Positions 8,455 to 16,903 of a DNA stretch of 64,000 nucleotides are shown piece after piece. Position 1 is the first letter of the stretch. Each line of letters starts with the position of its first letter. The position numbers and the translations under genes were made by a program. Source of the DNA: Saliniramus sp050485405 (GTDB taxonomy: Bacteria; Pseudomonadota; Alphaproteobacteria; Rhizobiales; Beijerinckiaceae); contig JBJHBI010000010.1 of assembly GCA_050485405.1 (NCBI GenBank), forward strand, positions 16,703 through 80,702. The letters are read 5' to 3'. The notes below the pieces were generated by a model. It searched no databases and was not told the DNA's origin. It saw nothing but the letters and a program-made list of their open reading frames with translations.

Positions 8455-9573
8455 GTGTCCACAGTGCTGAAAACTGCTGACGGAGTGGCCGATACAGGCC
8501 ATGTCTGCTTTGAGAACGTGCAAAAAAGCTATGACGGCGAAACGCTCGTCGTCAAAAACCTGAATCTCGACATAGCGCGCGGCGAGTTTCTCACGATGCT
8601 CGGGCCGTCGGGCTCGGGGAAGACTACCTGCCTGATGATGCTGGCCGGTTTCGAATCCGCCACCTTCGGTGAAATCCGCCTGGACGGTCAGCGCATCGAC
8701 AACGTCGCTCCGCACAAGCGCGGCATCGGCATGGTGTTCCAGAATTACGCGCTGTTTCCCCATATGACCGTCGCCGAGAACCTCGCCTTCCCGCTGCGGG
8801 TGCGCAAGATGGGCAAGGCCGATGTCGAGACGCGGGTGCAGCGTGCCCTCGACATGGTCGAGCTCTCCGAATTCGGCTCGCGCATGCCGGCGCAGCTTTC
8901 GGGCGGGCAGCAGCAGCGTGTGGCGGTGGCCCGCGCCCTGGTCTTCGAGCCGGAGCTCGTGCTGATGGACGAGCCGCTCGGCGCGCTCGACAAGAACCTG
9001 CGCGAGCAGATGCAATACGAGATCAAGCACATCCACGAGCGTCTCGGCGTGACCGTGGTCTACGTGACCCATGACCAGACCGAAGCGCTGACCATGTCGA
9101 ACCGCATTGCGGTCTTCAACGACGGCGTGGTCCAGCAGCTCGCCCCGCCCCCCGATCTCTACGAGCGCCCGGAAAACGCGTTCGTGGCCGCCTTCATCGG
9201 CGAGAACAACAAGCTCATGGGCAAGGTCGAGGCGATCGACGGCGACAGGTGCAAGGTCGTGCTCGACAGCGGCGACGCCGTCACCGCGCTCAAGGTCAAT
9301 GTCGGCGCCGTGGGTGACCGCACCACCCTGTCGCTGCGCCCCGAGCGTGTCGTCATCGCCCCCGAGGGCAGCGCCGATCTCGACAACGTGTTCGAGGCGC
9401 AGGTGCGCGAACTGATCTATCTCGGCGACCATATCCGCACCCGCGTGAACGTGTGCGGCAACGACGAATTCATCGTGAAGGTGCCGAATTCCTCGCACAG
9501 CCCGGATCTCGCGGTCGGGGCGAAGGTGCGGATCGGCTGGATCACACAGGATTGCCGCGCGCTCGATGCTTGA
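8455..9573 (+). CDS. Polyamine-type ABC transporter ATP-binding protein
   Basis: 372 residues. Walker A is GPSGSGKTT at 50-58, the signature LSGGQQQRVA is near 150, Walker B is LVLMDEPLGALD near 170, and the H-loop is YVTHDQTEA. The C-terminal 120 residues form a TOBE-like domain. This PotA/FbpC-type layout, plus the SBP and two permeases downstream, indicates import of spermidine, putrescine or a similar small cation. GTG 8455 is directly after AGGGGAG; GTG 8464 has better spacing to that site and may be the true start. Confidence 0.9.
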   Translation: MSTVLKTADGVADTGHVCFENVQKSYDGETLVVKNLNLDIARGEFLTMLGPSGSGKTTCLMMLAGFESATFGEIRLDGQRIDNVAPHKRGIGMVFQNYALFPHMTVAENLAFPLRVRKMGKADVETRVQRALDMVELSEFGSRMPAQLSGGQQQRVAVARALVFEPELVLMDEPLGALDKNLREQMQYEIKHIHERLGVTVVYVTHDQTEALTMSNRIAVFNDGVVQQLAPPPDLYERPENAFVAAFIGENNKLMGKVEAIDGDRCKVVLDSGDAVTALKVNVGAVGDRTTLSLRPERVVIAPEGSADLDNVFEAQVRELIYLGDHIRTRVNVCGNDEFIVKVPNSSHSPDLAVGAKVRIGWITQDCRALDA

Positions 9574-9732
9574 TGCGCGCGCGGCGGATCGGGCGGGTGC
9601 GATCGCGACCCGCCGCAGCAGGTGGCCCGCGTTCGCGCCGGCCCCGCGAAGAAGGCCGGATGGCGGATGCCCGCCGTACCGGTACGGAGCGCGAAACAGG
9701 CGCTCCTCGAACTCAGGACTGGGAGAAATTAT

Positions 9733-10839
9733 ATGTCTTTGAAGAAGCTTTCCATTCTGGCTGGTGGTGTCGCAGCTGCGGCGATCACGGCGGGCGCCTA
9801 TGCGCAGGAGCCCGTCACGCTGACGATCGTTTCCTGGGGTGGCGCTTACACCCAGAGCCAGATCCGCGCCTATCACGAGCCTTTCATGGAGGCGAACCCG
9901 CACGTCACCATCGTCAATGACGACGGTTCGGCAAACGCCCTCGCCGGCCTGCGCGCACAGGCCCAGGCCGGCAACGTGACCTGGGATCTCGTCGACATGC
10001 TGCCCTCCGACGCGCAGCTCGCCTGTGACGAAGGCATCATCCTGCCGATCGACCACGACGAGGTCCTCGCGGCCGCGCCGGACGGCACGCCACCCACCGA
10101 GGACTTCCTCCCCGGTTCGCTCGGCGAGTGCTTCATCCCGCAGATCGTCTACTCGACCGTGCTCACCTTCAACACCGAGCTCTTCCCCGAGGATGCGCAG
10201 CCCGATTCGATCGAGGCGCTGTTCGACGTCGAGAACTTCCCGGGGCGCCGCGCCCTCCAGGATCGTCCGGGCACCAATCTCGAATGGGCGCTCTATGCCG
10301 ACGGCGTCGCGCCGGAGGACATCTACGACGTGCTCGCCACGCCGGAAGGCCAGGACCGCGCCTTCGCCAAGCTCGACACCATCAAGGAGCACATCGTCTT
10401 CTGGACCGAGGGCGCACAGGCTCCCCAGCTCCTCGCCGACGGTGAAGTCGTGATGGCGACGGGCTATAACGGCCGCATGTTCGATGCCGCCGAAGTCGAA
10501 GGCCAGCCCTTCGAGATCATCTGGGATGGTCAGGTCGTGGAATGGGACGGCTGGGTGGTTCCCGCGGACGGCCCCAATGTCGATCTGGTGATGGAGTATC
10601 TGTACTTCGCCACGGACACGCAGCGTCTGGCGGATCAGGCCAGCTTCATCTCCTACGGCCCGGCTCGCGCGTCCTCTGCCGATCTCGTCGGTGAGCATGC
10701 CGATCTCGGCATCGACATGAACGAGCATATGCCGACGAACCCGGACAACTACTTCTCTCCGATCATTCTGGATAACGACTTCTGGACCGATTACGGCGAC
10801 GAGCTGCGCGAGCGTTTCGCCAACTGGATGCTCCAGTAA
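9733..10839 (+). CDS. Polyamine-type ABC transporter substrate-binding protein
   Basis: 368 residues from ATG 9733, with GGGAG seven bases upstream. A Sec signal peptide ends about AYA-QE at residue 24. The mature protein begins EPVTLTIVSWGGAYTQSQ, typical of PotD/PotF-like family 1 SBPs. Two-lobe SBP features include WDLVDMLPSDAQLACDEG and, near the C-terminus, ANWMLQ. The ligand cannot be settled from sequence. It lies 159 bp after the ATPase gene and is followed by a GC-rich hairpin before the permeases. Confidence 0.9.
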   Translation: MSLKKLSILAGGVAAAAITAGAYAQEPVTLTIVSWGGAYTQSQIRAYHEPFMEANPHVTIVNDDGSANALAGLRAQAQAGNVTWDLVDMLPSDAQLACDEGIILPIDHDEVLAAAPDGTPPTEDFLPGSLGECFIPQIVYSTVLTFNTELFPEDAQPDSIEALFDVENFPGRRALQDRPGTNLEWALYADGVAPEDIYDVLATPEGQDRAFAKLDTIKEHIVFWTEGAQAPQLLADGEVVMATGYNGRMFDAAEVEGQPFEIIWDGQVVEWDGWVVPADGPNVDLVMEYLYFATDTQRLADQASFISYGPARASSADLVGEHADLGIDMNEHMPTNPDNYFSPIILDNDFWTDYGDELRERFANWMLQ

Positions 10840-10876
10840 GCAGCCTCGTGGACGCGGCTATCGCGTCGATGTTTCA

Positions 10877-10900
10877 GGTGGGGGCGCACGCGCCTCCACC
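10877..10900 (+). repeat. Intercistronic hairpin after the SBP gene
   Basis: 10877-10887 and 10890-10900 pair over 11 bp with one G-U wobble. There is no T-run. It lies between SBP and permease genes, where such hairpins commonly protect the SBP message and lower permease expression. Confidence 0.55.
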
Positions 10901-10943
10901 CATCAAGAACGACGAACAGGTCGATAAGGCGGAGACCGGGTGA

Positions 10944-12239
10944 ATGGCACAGGCTGATGCAGGAACCGCGGACCCGATGCGCGATGCATCCGGTCAGATG
11001 GTCACGGCTGACGGCGTTCCTTTGAAGCAGAGCCTGAAGCGCGCCGAGCGCAAGCGCAAGCTCGTGGCCTTCGGCCTCGTCGCGCCGCTGCTGCTCTTCC
11101 TGCTCGTGGTCTTCATCTTCCCGATCGGCCAGATGATGTGGCGCAGCGTCGACAACCCGCAGGTCGTCAACGCGCTGCCGCAGACGCTGGAAGCCCTCGA
11201 TGGCTGGGACGGGCGCGAGCTTCCCGGCGAGGAGGTCTTCGCCGCCCTCGCGGCCGATTTCCGCACCGACATGGAGCGCGATCGCCGCGACCAGCGCTCC
11301 GGCCCGCTCGGCGTGCGGCTCAATTACGAACTCTCCGCCGCGCGTGGCGCGGTCGCGCGCACGGTGCGCAGCGTTCCCGGTTTCGAGCCCCCCTACAAGG
11401 AAGCGTTTCTGGATGCCCATCGTCTCTGGGGCGACGTGACTCTCTGGCGCGTGATCCAGCGCGAAGGGCGCCCGCTGACTACCGCCTATTACGTCGCCGC
11501 GATGGATCGCGAATTCGACGATCAGGGCAACATCGTTCTGCGCGACGAGAACAGACGCATCTACGTCAATCTCTACATGCGCACGCTCGCGCTCTCCGTC
11601 GCGATCACCGTGCTGACGATCCTCCTCGGCTTTCCGATCGCCTACTACATGTCGATCCTGCCGATGCGTTATTCCAACCTGTTGATGATCTTGGTGCTCT
11701 TGCCGTTCTGGACCTCGCTTCTGGTCCGCACCACAGCCTGGATCGTGCTGTTGCAGCAGCAGGGGGTGATCAACGAAGCGCTCGTAGCCATAGGCATAAT
11801 CGGTGACGACGGGCGTCTCTCACTGATGTACAACATGTGGGGCACGATCATCGCGATGACGCACATCCTGCTGCCCTTCATGGTATTGCCGCTCTATTCG
11901 GTCATGCGCACCATCCCGCCATCCTACATGCGGGCGGCCAAGAGCCTCGGGGCGACGCCCTTCACAGCCTTCCGCAAGGTGTATCTGCCGCAGACCCTTC
12001 CGGGTATCGGCGCCGGCGCGGTGCTCGTCTTCATCATCTCGATCGGCTACTACATCACGCCCGCCCTCGTCGGCGGCCAGTCGGGCCGGATGATCTCGAA
12101 CGAGATCGCGCGTCATATGCAGCAATCCCTGAACTGGGGCCTCGCAGCCGCCCTCGGCACCATCCTGCTGGTCGGCGTCCTCGTGCTCTACTGGGTCTAT
12201 AACCGCCTCGTCGGTGCCCAGAACCTGAAACTCGGCTGA
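10944..12239 (+). CDS. Polyamine-type ABC transporter permease 1 with large external insert
   Basis: 431 residues, PotB-like. TM1 is residues 36-60. A hydrophilic stretch of about 145 residues follows, and the remaining core of five helices starts near residue 210 (LYMRTLALSVAITV). The EAA-like cytoplasmic loop is RAAKSLGATPFTAFRK. Typical PotB proteins are 275-300 residues, so the size difference is the insert between TM1 and TM2, which is expected to face the periplasm. permease 2 follows 16 bp later. Confidence 0.9.
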   Translation: MAQADAGTADPMRDASGQMVTADGVPLKQSLKRAERKRKLVAFGLVAPLLLFLLVVFIFPIGQMMWRSVDNPQVVNALPQTLEALDGWDGRELPGEEVFAALAADFRTDMERDRRDQRSGPLGVRLNYELSAARGAVARTVRSVPGFEPPYKEAFLDAHRLWGDVTLWRVIQREGRPLTTAYYVAAMDREFDDQGNIVLRDENRRIYVNLYMRTLALSVAITVLTILLGFPIAYYMSILPMRYSNLLMILVLLPFWTSLLVRTTAWIVLLQQQGVINEALVAIGIIGDDGRLSLMYNMWGTIIAMTHILLPFMVLPLYSVMRTIPPSYMRAAKSLGATPFTAFRKVYLPQTLPGIGAGAVLVFIISIGYYITPALVGGQSGRMISNEIARHMQQSLNWGLAAALGTILLVGVLVLYWVYNRLVGAQNLKLG

Positions 12240-12255
12240 GGGAGGAGACGAAGCC

Positions 12256-13107
12256 ATGGCACTGCCCTCCTACGCCACACGCGGCGAACGCATCTGGTAC
12301 TACAGCTTCCGCGTGATCTGCGGCCTGATCTTCTTCTTCCTGATCGCGCCGATCATCATCATGGTGCCGCTGAGTTTCAATTCGCAGCCGTATTTCACTT
12401 TCTCGCGCGAGATGCTGACCCTCGATCCGGCGGGCTATTCGCTGCGCTGGTACCAGGATCTGTTCTCGTCCTCGAGCTGGATGCGGTCGATCCAGAACTC
12501 CTTCATCATCGGCATCGCCTCGACCATCCTCGCGACGACGCTCGGCACCCTCGCCGCGCTCGGTCTGAGCCGCGCCCACATGCCCTACAAGGGCCTGATC
12601 ATGGGCATCCTGATCTCGCCGATGATCGTGCCGCTGATCATCTCGGCGGCGGGCATGTTCTTCTTCTTCTCCTCCGTCGGCCTCGCCCAGACCTATCCCG
12701 GCGTGATCCTCGCCCATACGGCGCTCGGCACGCCCTTCGTGGTCATCACGGTGACGGCGACGCTCGTCGGCTTCGATCATTCGCTGACCCGGGCGGCATC
12801 CAATCTCGGTGCTTCGCCGACCTATGCTTTCTTCAAGATCACCATGCCGCTGATCCTGCCGGGGGTGATCTCCGGGGCCTTGTTCGCCTTCATCACCTCC
12901 TTCGACGAGATCGTCATCGTGCTCTTCGTCGCCGGCGTCGAACAGCGCACCATTCCGCGCGAGATGTGGTCTGGTATCCGCGAGCAGATCAGCCCCACGA
13001 TCCTCGCCGTCGCGACGATCCTCGTCGCCCTCTCGATCGCGCTGCTCACCACGATTGAATTGCTGCGGCGGCGCTCGGAGCGGCTGCGCGGCGTGCGCCC
13101 GAACTGA
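12256..13107 (+). CDS. Polyamine-type ABC transporter permease 2
   Basis: 283 residues, PotC-like, six predicted helices and no insert. The EAA-like loop is TRAASNLGASPTYAFFKITM, which contacts the ATPase. TM1 is ICGLIFFFLIAPIIIMVPLS. GGAGGAG precedes the ATG. It is the last gene of the ABC operon and converges on the hypothetical gene at 13159. A CGCGCG-N7-CGCGCG inverted repeat at 13111-13129 follows the stop but lacks a T-run. Confidence 0.92.
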   Translation: MALPSYATRGERIWYYSFRVICGLIFFFLIAPIIIMVPLSFNSQPYFTFSREMLTLDPAGYSLRWYQDLFSSSSWMRSIQNSFIIGIASTILATTLGTLAALGLSRAHMPYKGLIMGILISPMIVPLIISAAGMFFFFSSVGLAQTYPGVILAHTALGTPFVVITVTATLVGFDHSLTRAASNLGASPTYAFFKITMPLILPGVISGALFAFITSFDEIVIVLFVAGVEQRTIPREMWSGIREQISPTILAVATILVALSIALLTTIELLRRRSERLRGVRPN

Positions 13108-13158
13108 GGGCGCGCGTACCCGTCGCGCGGGATGTCGAGACTTCCGAGTTTTCGGTAT

Positions 13159-13713
13159 TCAGCGCGCGGTCGGCTGCGCCATCGCCTCGTCGGCATTCAC
13201 ATGCACCAGCAGGCGGTCGATCACGGCCTGCGCCTCTTCGATCTCGCTCGAATCGGGAATGTCGCGCCCACCTGAATTGAGGAAGGCGCCGGCCTGGGCG
13301 ATCAGCGCGCGCAGGGCGGGCGCCGTCACTTCCGCGACGAGGGCGGCATCCTCGCGCTCACAGGGCGGGCGCAGGGCGCGGATGGCCGTCATCGCGAGCC
13401 GGTCCATCGCATGCACGAGCACATCGAAGGCCGCGCGGCGATCGGCGTCCACGAGATCATAGGCCGCACGCGCCTGCGGGGCGTGGCGCAGGTTGGAGGC
13501 CTCGAAATATTCCGGATAGGAGACGGGCCGCCAATCCTGGAGATCCTCGACGATCTCGGGCGCATCCGCCGCGATCTCGACCAGCATCAGGACCTCGTTG
13601 AAATGGTTGAGATAATCGTTCGACAACCCGTCGGCCGCGCGACGGCCCTCGGCCACGGGAGCGTGGCGCGCCTGCGCGTCGGTCATGGTTGCGGCTGTCG
13701 ACATCATCACCAC
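13159..13713 (-). CDS. Conserved hypothetical protein
   Basis: 184 residues, soluble and mostly helical, with no catalytic motif that I recognise. A distinctive block is LSNDYLNHFNEVLMLVE near residues 30-46, followed by PEIVEDLQDWRPVSYPEYF. I believe similar proteins occur widely in Hyphomicrobiales, but their role is unknown to me. Four start codons are close together (GTG 13713, GTG 13710, ATG 13707, ATG 13704). GAGGA lies ten bases before the first. Confidence 0.65.
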   Translation of the reverse strand: MVMMSTAATMTDAQARHAPVAEGRRAADGLSNDYLNHFNEVLMLVEIAADAPEIVEDLQDWRPVSYPEYFEASNLRHAPQARAAYDLVDADRRAAFDVLVHAMDRLAMTAIRALRPPCEREDAALVAEVTAPALRALIAQAGAFLNSGGRDIPDSSEIEEAQAVIDRLLVHVNADEAMAQPTAR

Positions 13714-13862
13714 TTCGTTGCGATCCTCACAAACTCGCCCATAAACGCTGATAAAGCGTTGACGCAGCGGCGGCAGAGCATTGACCGGCCCGCCGCACTA
13801 CGCTTTCCTCCCGACGCCGCACCTTGAACGCGGTGCCAGGCCCGAGGAGCCGGGAGAACACC

Positions 13863-14639
13863 ATGTGCGGACGCTTCGCCGTCACATTGCCACCGGAAAC
13901 CTTTCGCGAGGCCTATGGCTATACGCAGACGCCGAATTTTCCGCCACGCTACAACATCGCGCCGACCCAGCCCGTCGGCGTCGTCACGCAGGATGGCGAG
14001 GCACGCGGGTTCCGGCTGATGCGATGGGGCTTCCTGCCCGGCTGGGTCAAGGACCCCAAGGGTTTTCCGCTGATCATCAACGCCCGGCGCGAAGGCGTCA
14101 CGGAAAAGCCCGCCTTTCGCGCCGCGATTCGCCGGCGGCGCTGCATCTTCCTCGCTGACGCCTTCTACGAATGGCAGCGCGAGGACGATGCGAAGATACC
14201 CTTCGCCGTGCGCATGCAGAGCCTCGGCCCGATGCCGCTGGCCGGCCTGTGGGAGACCTGGAGCGACCCGCAGGGCGGCGAGATCGACACGGCGGCGATC
14301 CTCACCACCGATGCCAACGGCCTGATCAGCGCGATCCATCATCGCATGCCGGTGATTCTCGGAAGGGCCGGCGTCGATGCCTGGCTCGATCCGCAGACCC
14401 CGCTCGATGCGGTCAGTACGCTCACCGGGCCGTGTCCGGACGATTGGCTACGCGTCGACAGGGTGTCGAGCCGGGTCAACAAGGTCGCGAACGACGATGC
14501 GGCATTGCTCGAACCGGTCGCGGATGCGGGGCGGGCCGAGCCGCGCGATCAGGCGCGAGACGAGGTGCGAGGAGAAGTTCAAGATGAGGCGCCGCCCTCA
14601 GGGCCGGAAGGAAAGCCGCGCCAGGGATCGCTTTTCTGA
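13863..14639 (+). CDS. SOS response-associated peptidase family protein (SRAP/YedK/HMCES-like)
   Basis: 258 residues from ATG 13863, which makes Cys2 the exposed catalytic residue once the Met is removed (MCGRFAVTL). This is decisive for the start. SRAP proteins form a thiazolidine cross-link to abasic sites in single-stranded DNA, protecting forks. Other active-site residues are visible: Asn73 in NARREG, Glu103 in FYEW, and His159/His160 in HHRMPVIL. RYNIAPTQP is also conserved. The last 35 residues are charged and likely disordered. Confidence 0.92.
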   Translation: MCGRFAVTLPPETFREAYGYTQTPNFPPRYNIAPTQPVGVVTQDGEARGFRLMRWGFLPGWVKDPKGFPLIINARREGVTEKPAFRAAIRRRRCIFLADAFYEWQREDDAKIPFAVRMQSLGPMPLAGLWETWSDPQGGEIDTAAILTTDANGLISAIHHRMPVILGRAGVDAWLDPQTPLDAVSTLTGPCPDDWLRVDRVSSRVNKVANDDAALLEPVADAGRAEPRDQARDEVRGEVQDEAPPSGPEGKPRQGSLF

Positions 14640-14682
14640 AATACGGTTGCTTCAGCGTCCTGCCGGCACCGGGGGCACCTCC

Positions 14683-14790
14683 TCAGAAGACCGTGCGCAC
14701 GATCACGAGCAGCGTCACACCGACGAGAAAGGCCAGCCCGAAACGCTGCCACATCTCGAGGCGATCCCAGAAACGCCAGAACTTGTTCAT
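14683..14790 (-). CDS. Small single-pass membrane protein, 35 residues
   Basis: An ORF below usual length cut-offs. ATG 14790 to TGA 14683 encodes MNKFWRFWDRLEMWQ, then a hydrophobic helix GLAFLVGVTLLVIV (residues 18-31), ending RTVF. A GGGGGAG Shine-Dalgarno lies nine bases upstream. The short charged, Trp-rich N-terminus followed by one transmembrane helix is typical of real bacterial small membrane proteins. The function is unknown. It is alone on its strand between the SRAP gene and glyA. Confidence 0.6.
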   Translation of the reverse strand: MNKFWRFWDRLEMWQRFGLAFLVGVTLLVIVRTVF

Positions 14791-15054
14791 CGCCGCATTC
14801 TCCCCCTTTTCCCGATCCGGATCGTGGTCCAGCGCGAATGCCGCGTCAACCGTGGGGATTGGCTTTCACCCATGCGGATCACGCAGCCCTCCCCTGTCAC
14901 GGTCACGCCCGCCGCGACCGCGTGGGGGCTTTGATTGCGCCGGGGGGCGTGATAGTACCGCAACGGTTTTCCCGGGCGCCCGTCGCGCCCGCCTCAATTC
15001 ACGCGCGCGCATTGCGCGCCGGACGGCCCGACGGCCGACAACCGAGAGGATGAT

Positions 15055-16371
15055 ATGAGCGCAAGCCAAGCCAAAGCCGATCTGAAGCCCAACCATCTGT
15101 CGAATGCCTTCTTCTCGGCATCCCTGCACGATGTCGATCCCGAGATCGCATCGGCGATCGATCAGGAGCTCGGCCGGCAGCGCGAGGAAATCGAGCTGAT
15201 CGCCTCCGAGAACATCGTCTCGCGCGCCGTGCTGGAAGCGCAGGGCTCAGTGATGACCAACAAATACGCCGAAGGTTATCCGGGCCGGCGCTATTATGCG
15301 GGTTGCCAGTTCGTCGACATCGCCGAGAAGCTCGCCATCGACCGCGCCTGCAAGCTGTTCGGTTGCGACTTCGCCAATGTCCAGCCGAATTCGGGCAGTC
15401 AGGCCAACCAGGGCGTCTTCCTCGCGCTGATGCAGCCGGGCGACACCTTCATGGGTCTCGACCTCGCCGCCGGCGGCCATCTCACCCACGGCGCCCCGGT
15501 CAACGTCTCGGGCAAATGGTTCAACGTGGTGGGCTACAACGTCCGCCCCGAGGATCAGCGCATCGACATGGACGAGGTGGCCCGGCTCGCCCACGAGCAC
15601 AAGCCGAAGATCATCATCGCCGGCGGCTCGGCCTATCCGCGCTACTGGGATTTCGCACGCTTCCGCGAAATCGCCGACGAGGTGGGCGCCTATTTCATGG
15701 TCGACATGGCGCATTTCGCCGGCCTCGTGGCCGGTGGCTCGCATCCCTCGCCCTTCCCGCATGCGCATGTGGCGACGACGACCACCCACAAGACCCTGCG
15801 CGGCCCGCGCGGCGGCATGATCCTGACCAATGACGAGGCGCTCGCCAAGAAGTTCAACTCGGCGATCTTCCCCGGCCTCCAGGGTGGTCCGCTGATGCAT
15901 GTGATCGCCGCCAAGGCGGTGGCTTTCGGCGAGGCGCTGCAGCCGGAATTCAAGGTCTATGCGCAGGCCATCGTCGACAATGCCCGCGCGCTGGCGGCGA
16001 CCATCGCCGATGGCGGCTTCGCCATCACCACGGGCGGCACCGACAACCACCTGATGCTGGTCGATCTGCGTCCGAAGAAGCTCACCGGCAAGGCGGCGGA
16101 AGCCTGCCTCACCCGCGCGCATATCACCTGCAACAAAAACGGCGTCCCCTTCGATCCGGAAAAGCCGATGGTGACCTCCGGCATCCGTCTGGGTACGCCG
16201 GCTGCGACGACGCGCGGCTTCGGCGTGGCCGAGTTCCAGGAAGTCGGTCGCCTGATCGTCGAGGTGCTCGACGGGCTCGCCGCCAATGGCGAGGAGGGCA
16301 ATGCCGCGCTCGAGGCTTCGGTGAAGGAGCGGGCGCATGCGCTGACCCGCCGCTTCCCGATCTACGGCTGA
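15055..16371 (+). CDS. glyA: Serine hydroxymethyltransferase
   Basis: 438 residues. PLP enzyme that interconverts serine and glycine and charges tetrahydrofolate with a one-carbon unit. The PLP-binding lysine is Lys246 in TTTTHKTLRGPRGG. Other conserved blocks are ASENIVSRAV, KYAEGYPGRRYY and MVDMAHFAGLVA. GAGAGGATGAT precedes the ATG. It leads the cluster glyA-nrdR-ribD-ribE, with nrdR 13 bp downstream. About 265 bp upstream (14791-15054) holds no gene and no recognisable riboswitch. A weak TTGATT/GATAGT pair is at 14931-14956. Confidence 0.97.
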   Translation: MSASQAKADLKPNHLSNAFFSASLHDVDPEIASAIDQELGRQREEIELIASENIVSRAVLEAQGSVMTNKYAEGYPGRRYYAGCQFVDIAEKLAIDRACKLFGCDFANVQPNSGSQANQGVFLALMQPGDTFMGLDLAAGGHLTHGAPVNVSGKWFNVVGYNVRPEDQRIDMDEVARLAHEHKPKIIIAGGSAYPRYWDFARFREIADEVGAYFMVDMAHFAGLVAGGSHPSPFPHAHVATTTTHKTLRGPRGGMILTNDEALAKKFNSAIFPGLQGGPLMHVIAAKAVAFGEALQPEFKVYAQAIVDNARALAATIADGGFAITTGGTDNHLMLVDLRPKKLTGKAAEACLTRAHITCNKNGVPFDPEKPMVTSGIRLGTPAATTRGFGVAEFQEVGRLIVEVLDGLAANGEEGNAALEASVKERAHALTRRFPIYG

Positions 16372-16384
16372 CAAGCCTCCGGCC

Positions 16385-16903
16385 ATGCGCTGCCCCTATT
16401 GCGGAAGCCTCGACACGCAGGTGAAGGATTCGCGGCCGACGGAAGATTCGGCCGCGATCCGGCGCCGGCGCGTCTGCTCCGATTGCGGGGGGCGCTTCAC
16501 CACTTTCGAGCGGGTGCAGTTGCGCGAGCTCTTCGTGATCAAGCGCTCGGGCAAGCGCGCCCCGTTCGATCGCGACAAGCTCAAGCGTTCGATCGACGTC
16601 GCCCTGCGCAAGCGCAGCGTCGATCCCGAGCGCGTCGAGCGGATGCTCAACGGCATCGTGCGCCAGCTCGAAGCCACCAGCGAGGGCGACATCCCCAGCG
16701 AACGCCTCGGCGAGTTGGTGATGGAGGGGCTCAAGGGCATCGACGACGTCGCCTATGTCCGCTTCGCCTCGGTCTATAAAAACTTCCGCGAGGCTCGGGA
16801 TTTCGAGGAACTGCTCGGGGGGCTCGGGCGCCGTGAGGCGGAACCGGATCCCGCCCCCGATACCGATTCCCCGCGCAACGACAATTCCGGCGAAGCCTCA
16901 TGA
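16385..16903 (+). CDS. nrdR: Transcriptional repressor NrdR
   Basis: 172 residues. Zinc ribbon CPYC...CSDC (Cys3, Cys6, Cys31, Cys34) followed by an ATP-cone domain of about residues 49-139 (VIKRSGKRAPFDRDKL onward). NrdR represses ribonucleotide reductase genes when the ATP cone senses high dATP. The C-terminal 25 residues are acidic and variable. Its stop overlaps the ribD start by four bases, the conserved alphaproteobacterial order. Confidence 0.96.
   Translation: MRCPYCGSLDTQVKDSRPTEDSAAIRRRRVCSDCGGRFTTFERVQLRELFVIKRSGKRAPFDRDKLKRSIDVALRKRSVDPERVERMLNGIVRQLEATSEGDIPSERLGELVMEGLKGIDDVAYVRFASVYKNFREARDFEELLGGLGRREAEPDPAPDTDSPRNDNSGEAS

Noticed and set aside
8248..10728. An 826-codon open frame antisense to the polyamine transporter genes
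   Set aside because: It is the mirror of well-supported ATPase and SBP genes; high GC in codon position 3 opens the opposite frame. It is His/Asp/Arg-rich with no domain.
13111..13129. CGCGCG inverted repeat as terminator of the ABC operon
   Set aside because: Self-complementary GC repeat with no T-run; such repeats are frequent in this DNA.
14791..15054. A glycine or other riboswitch before glyA
   Set aside because: No paired aptamer core or terminator is visible in the leader.
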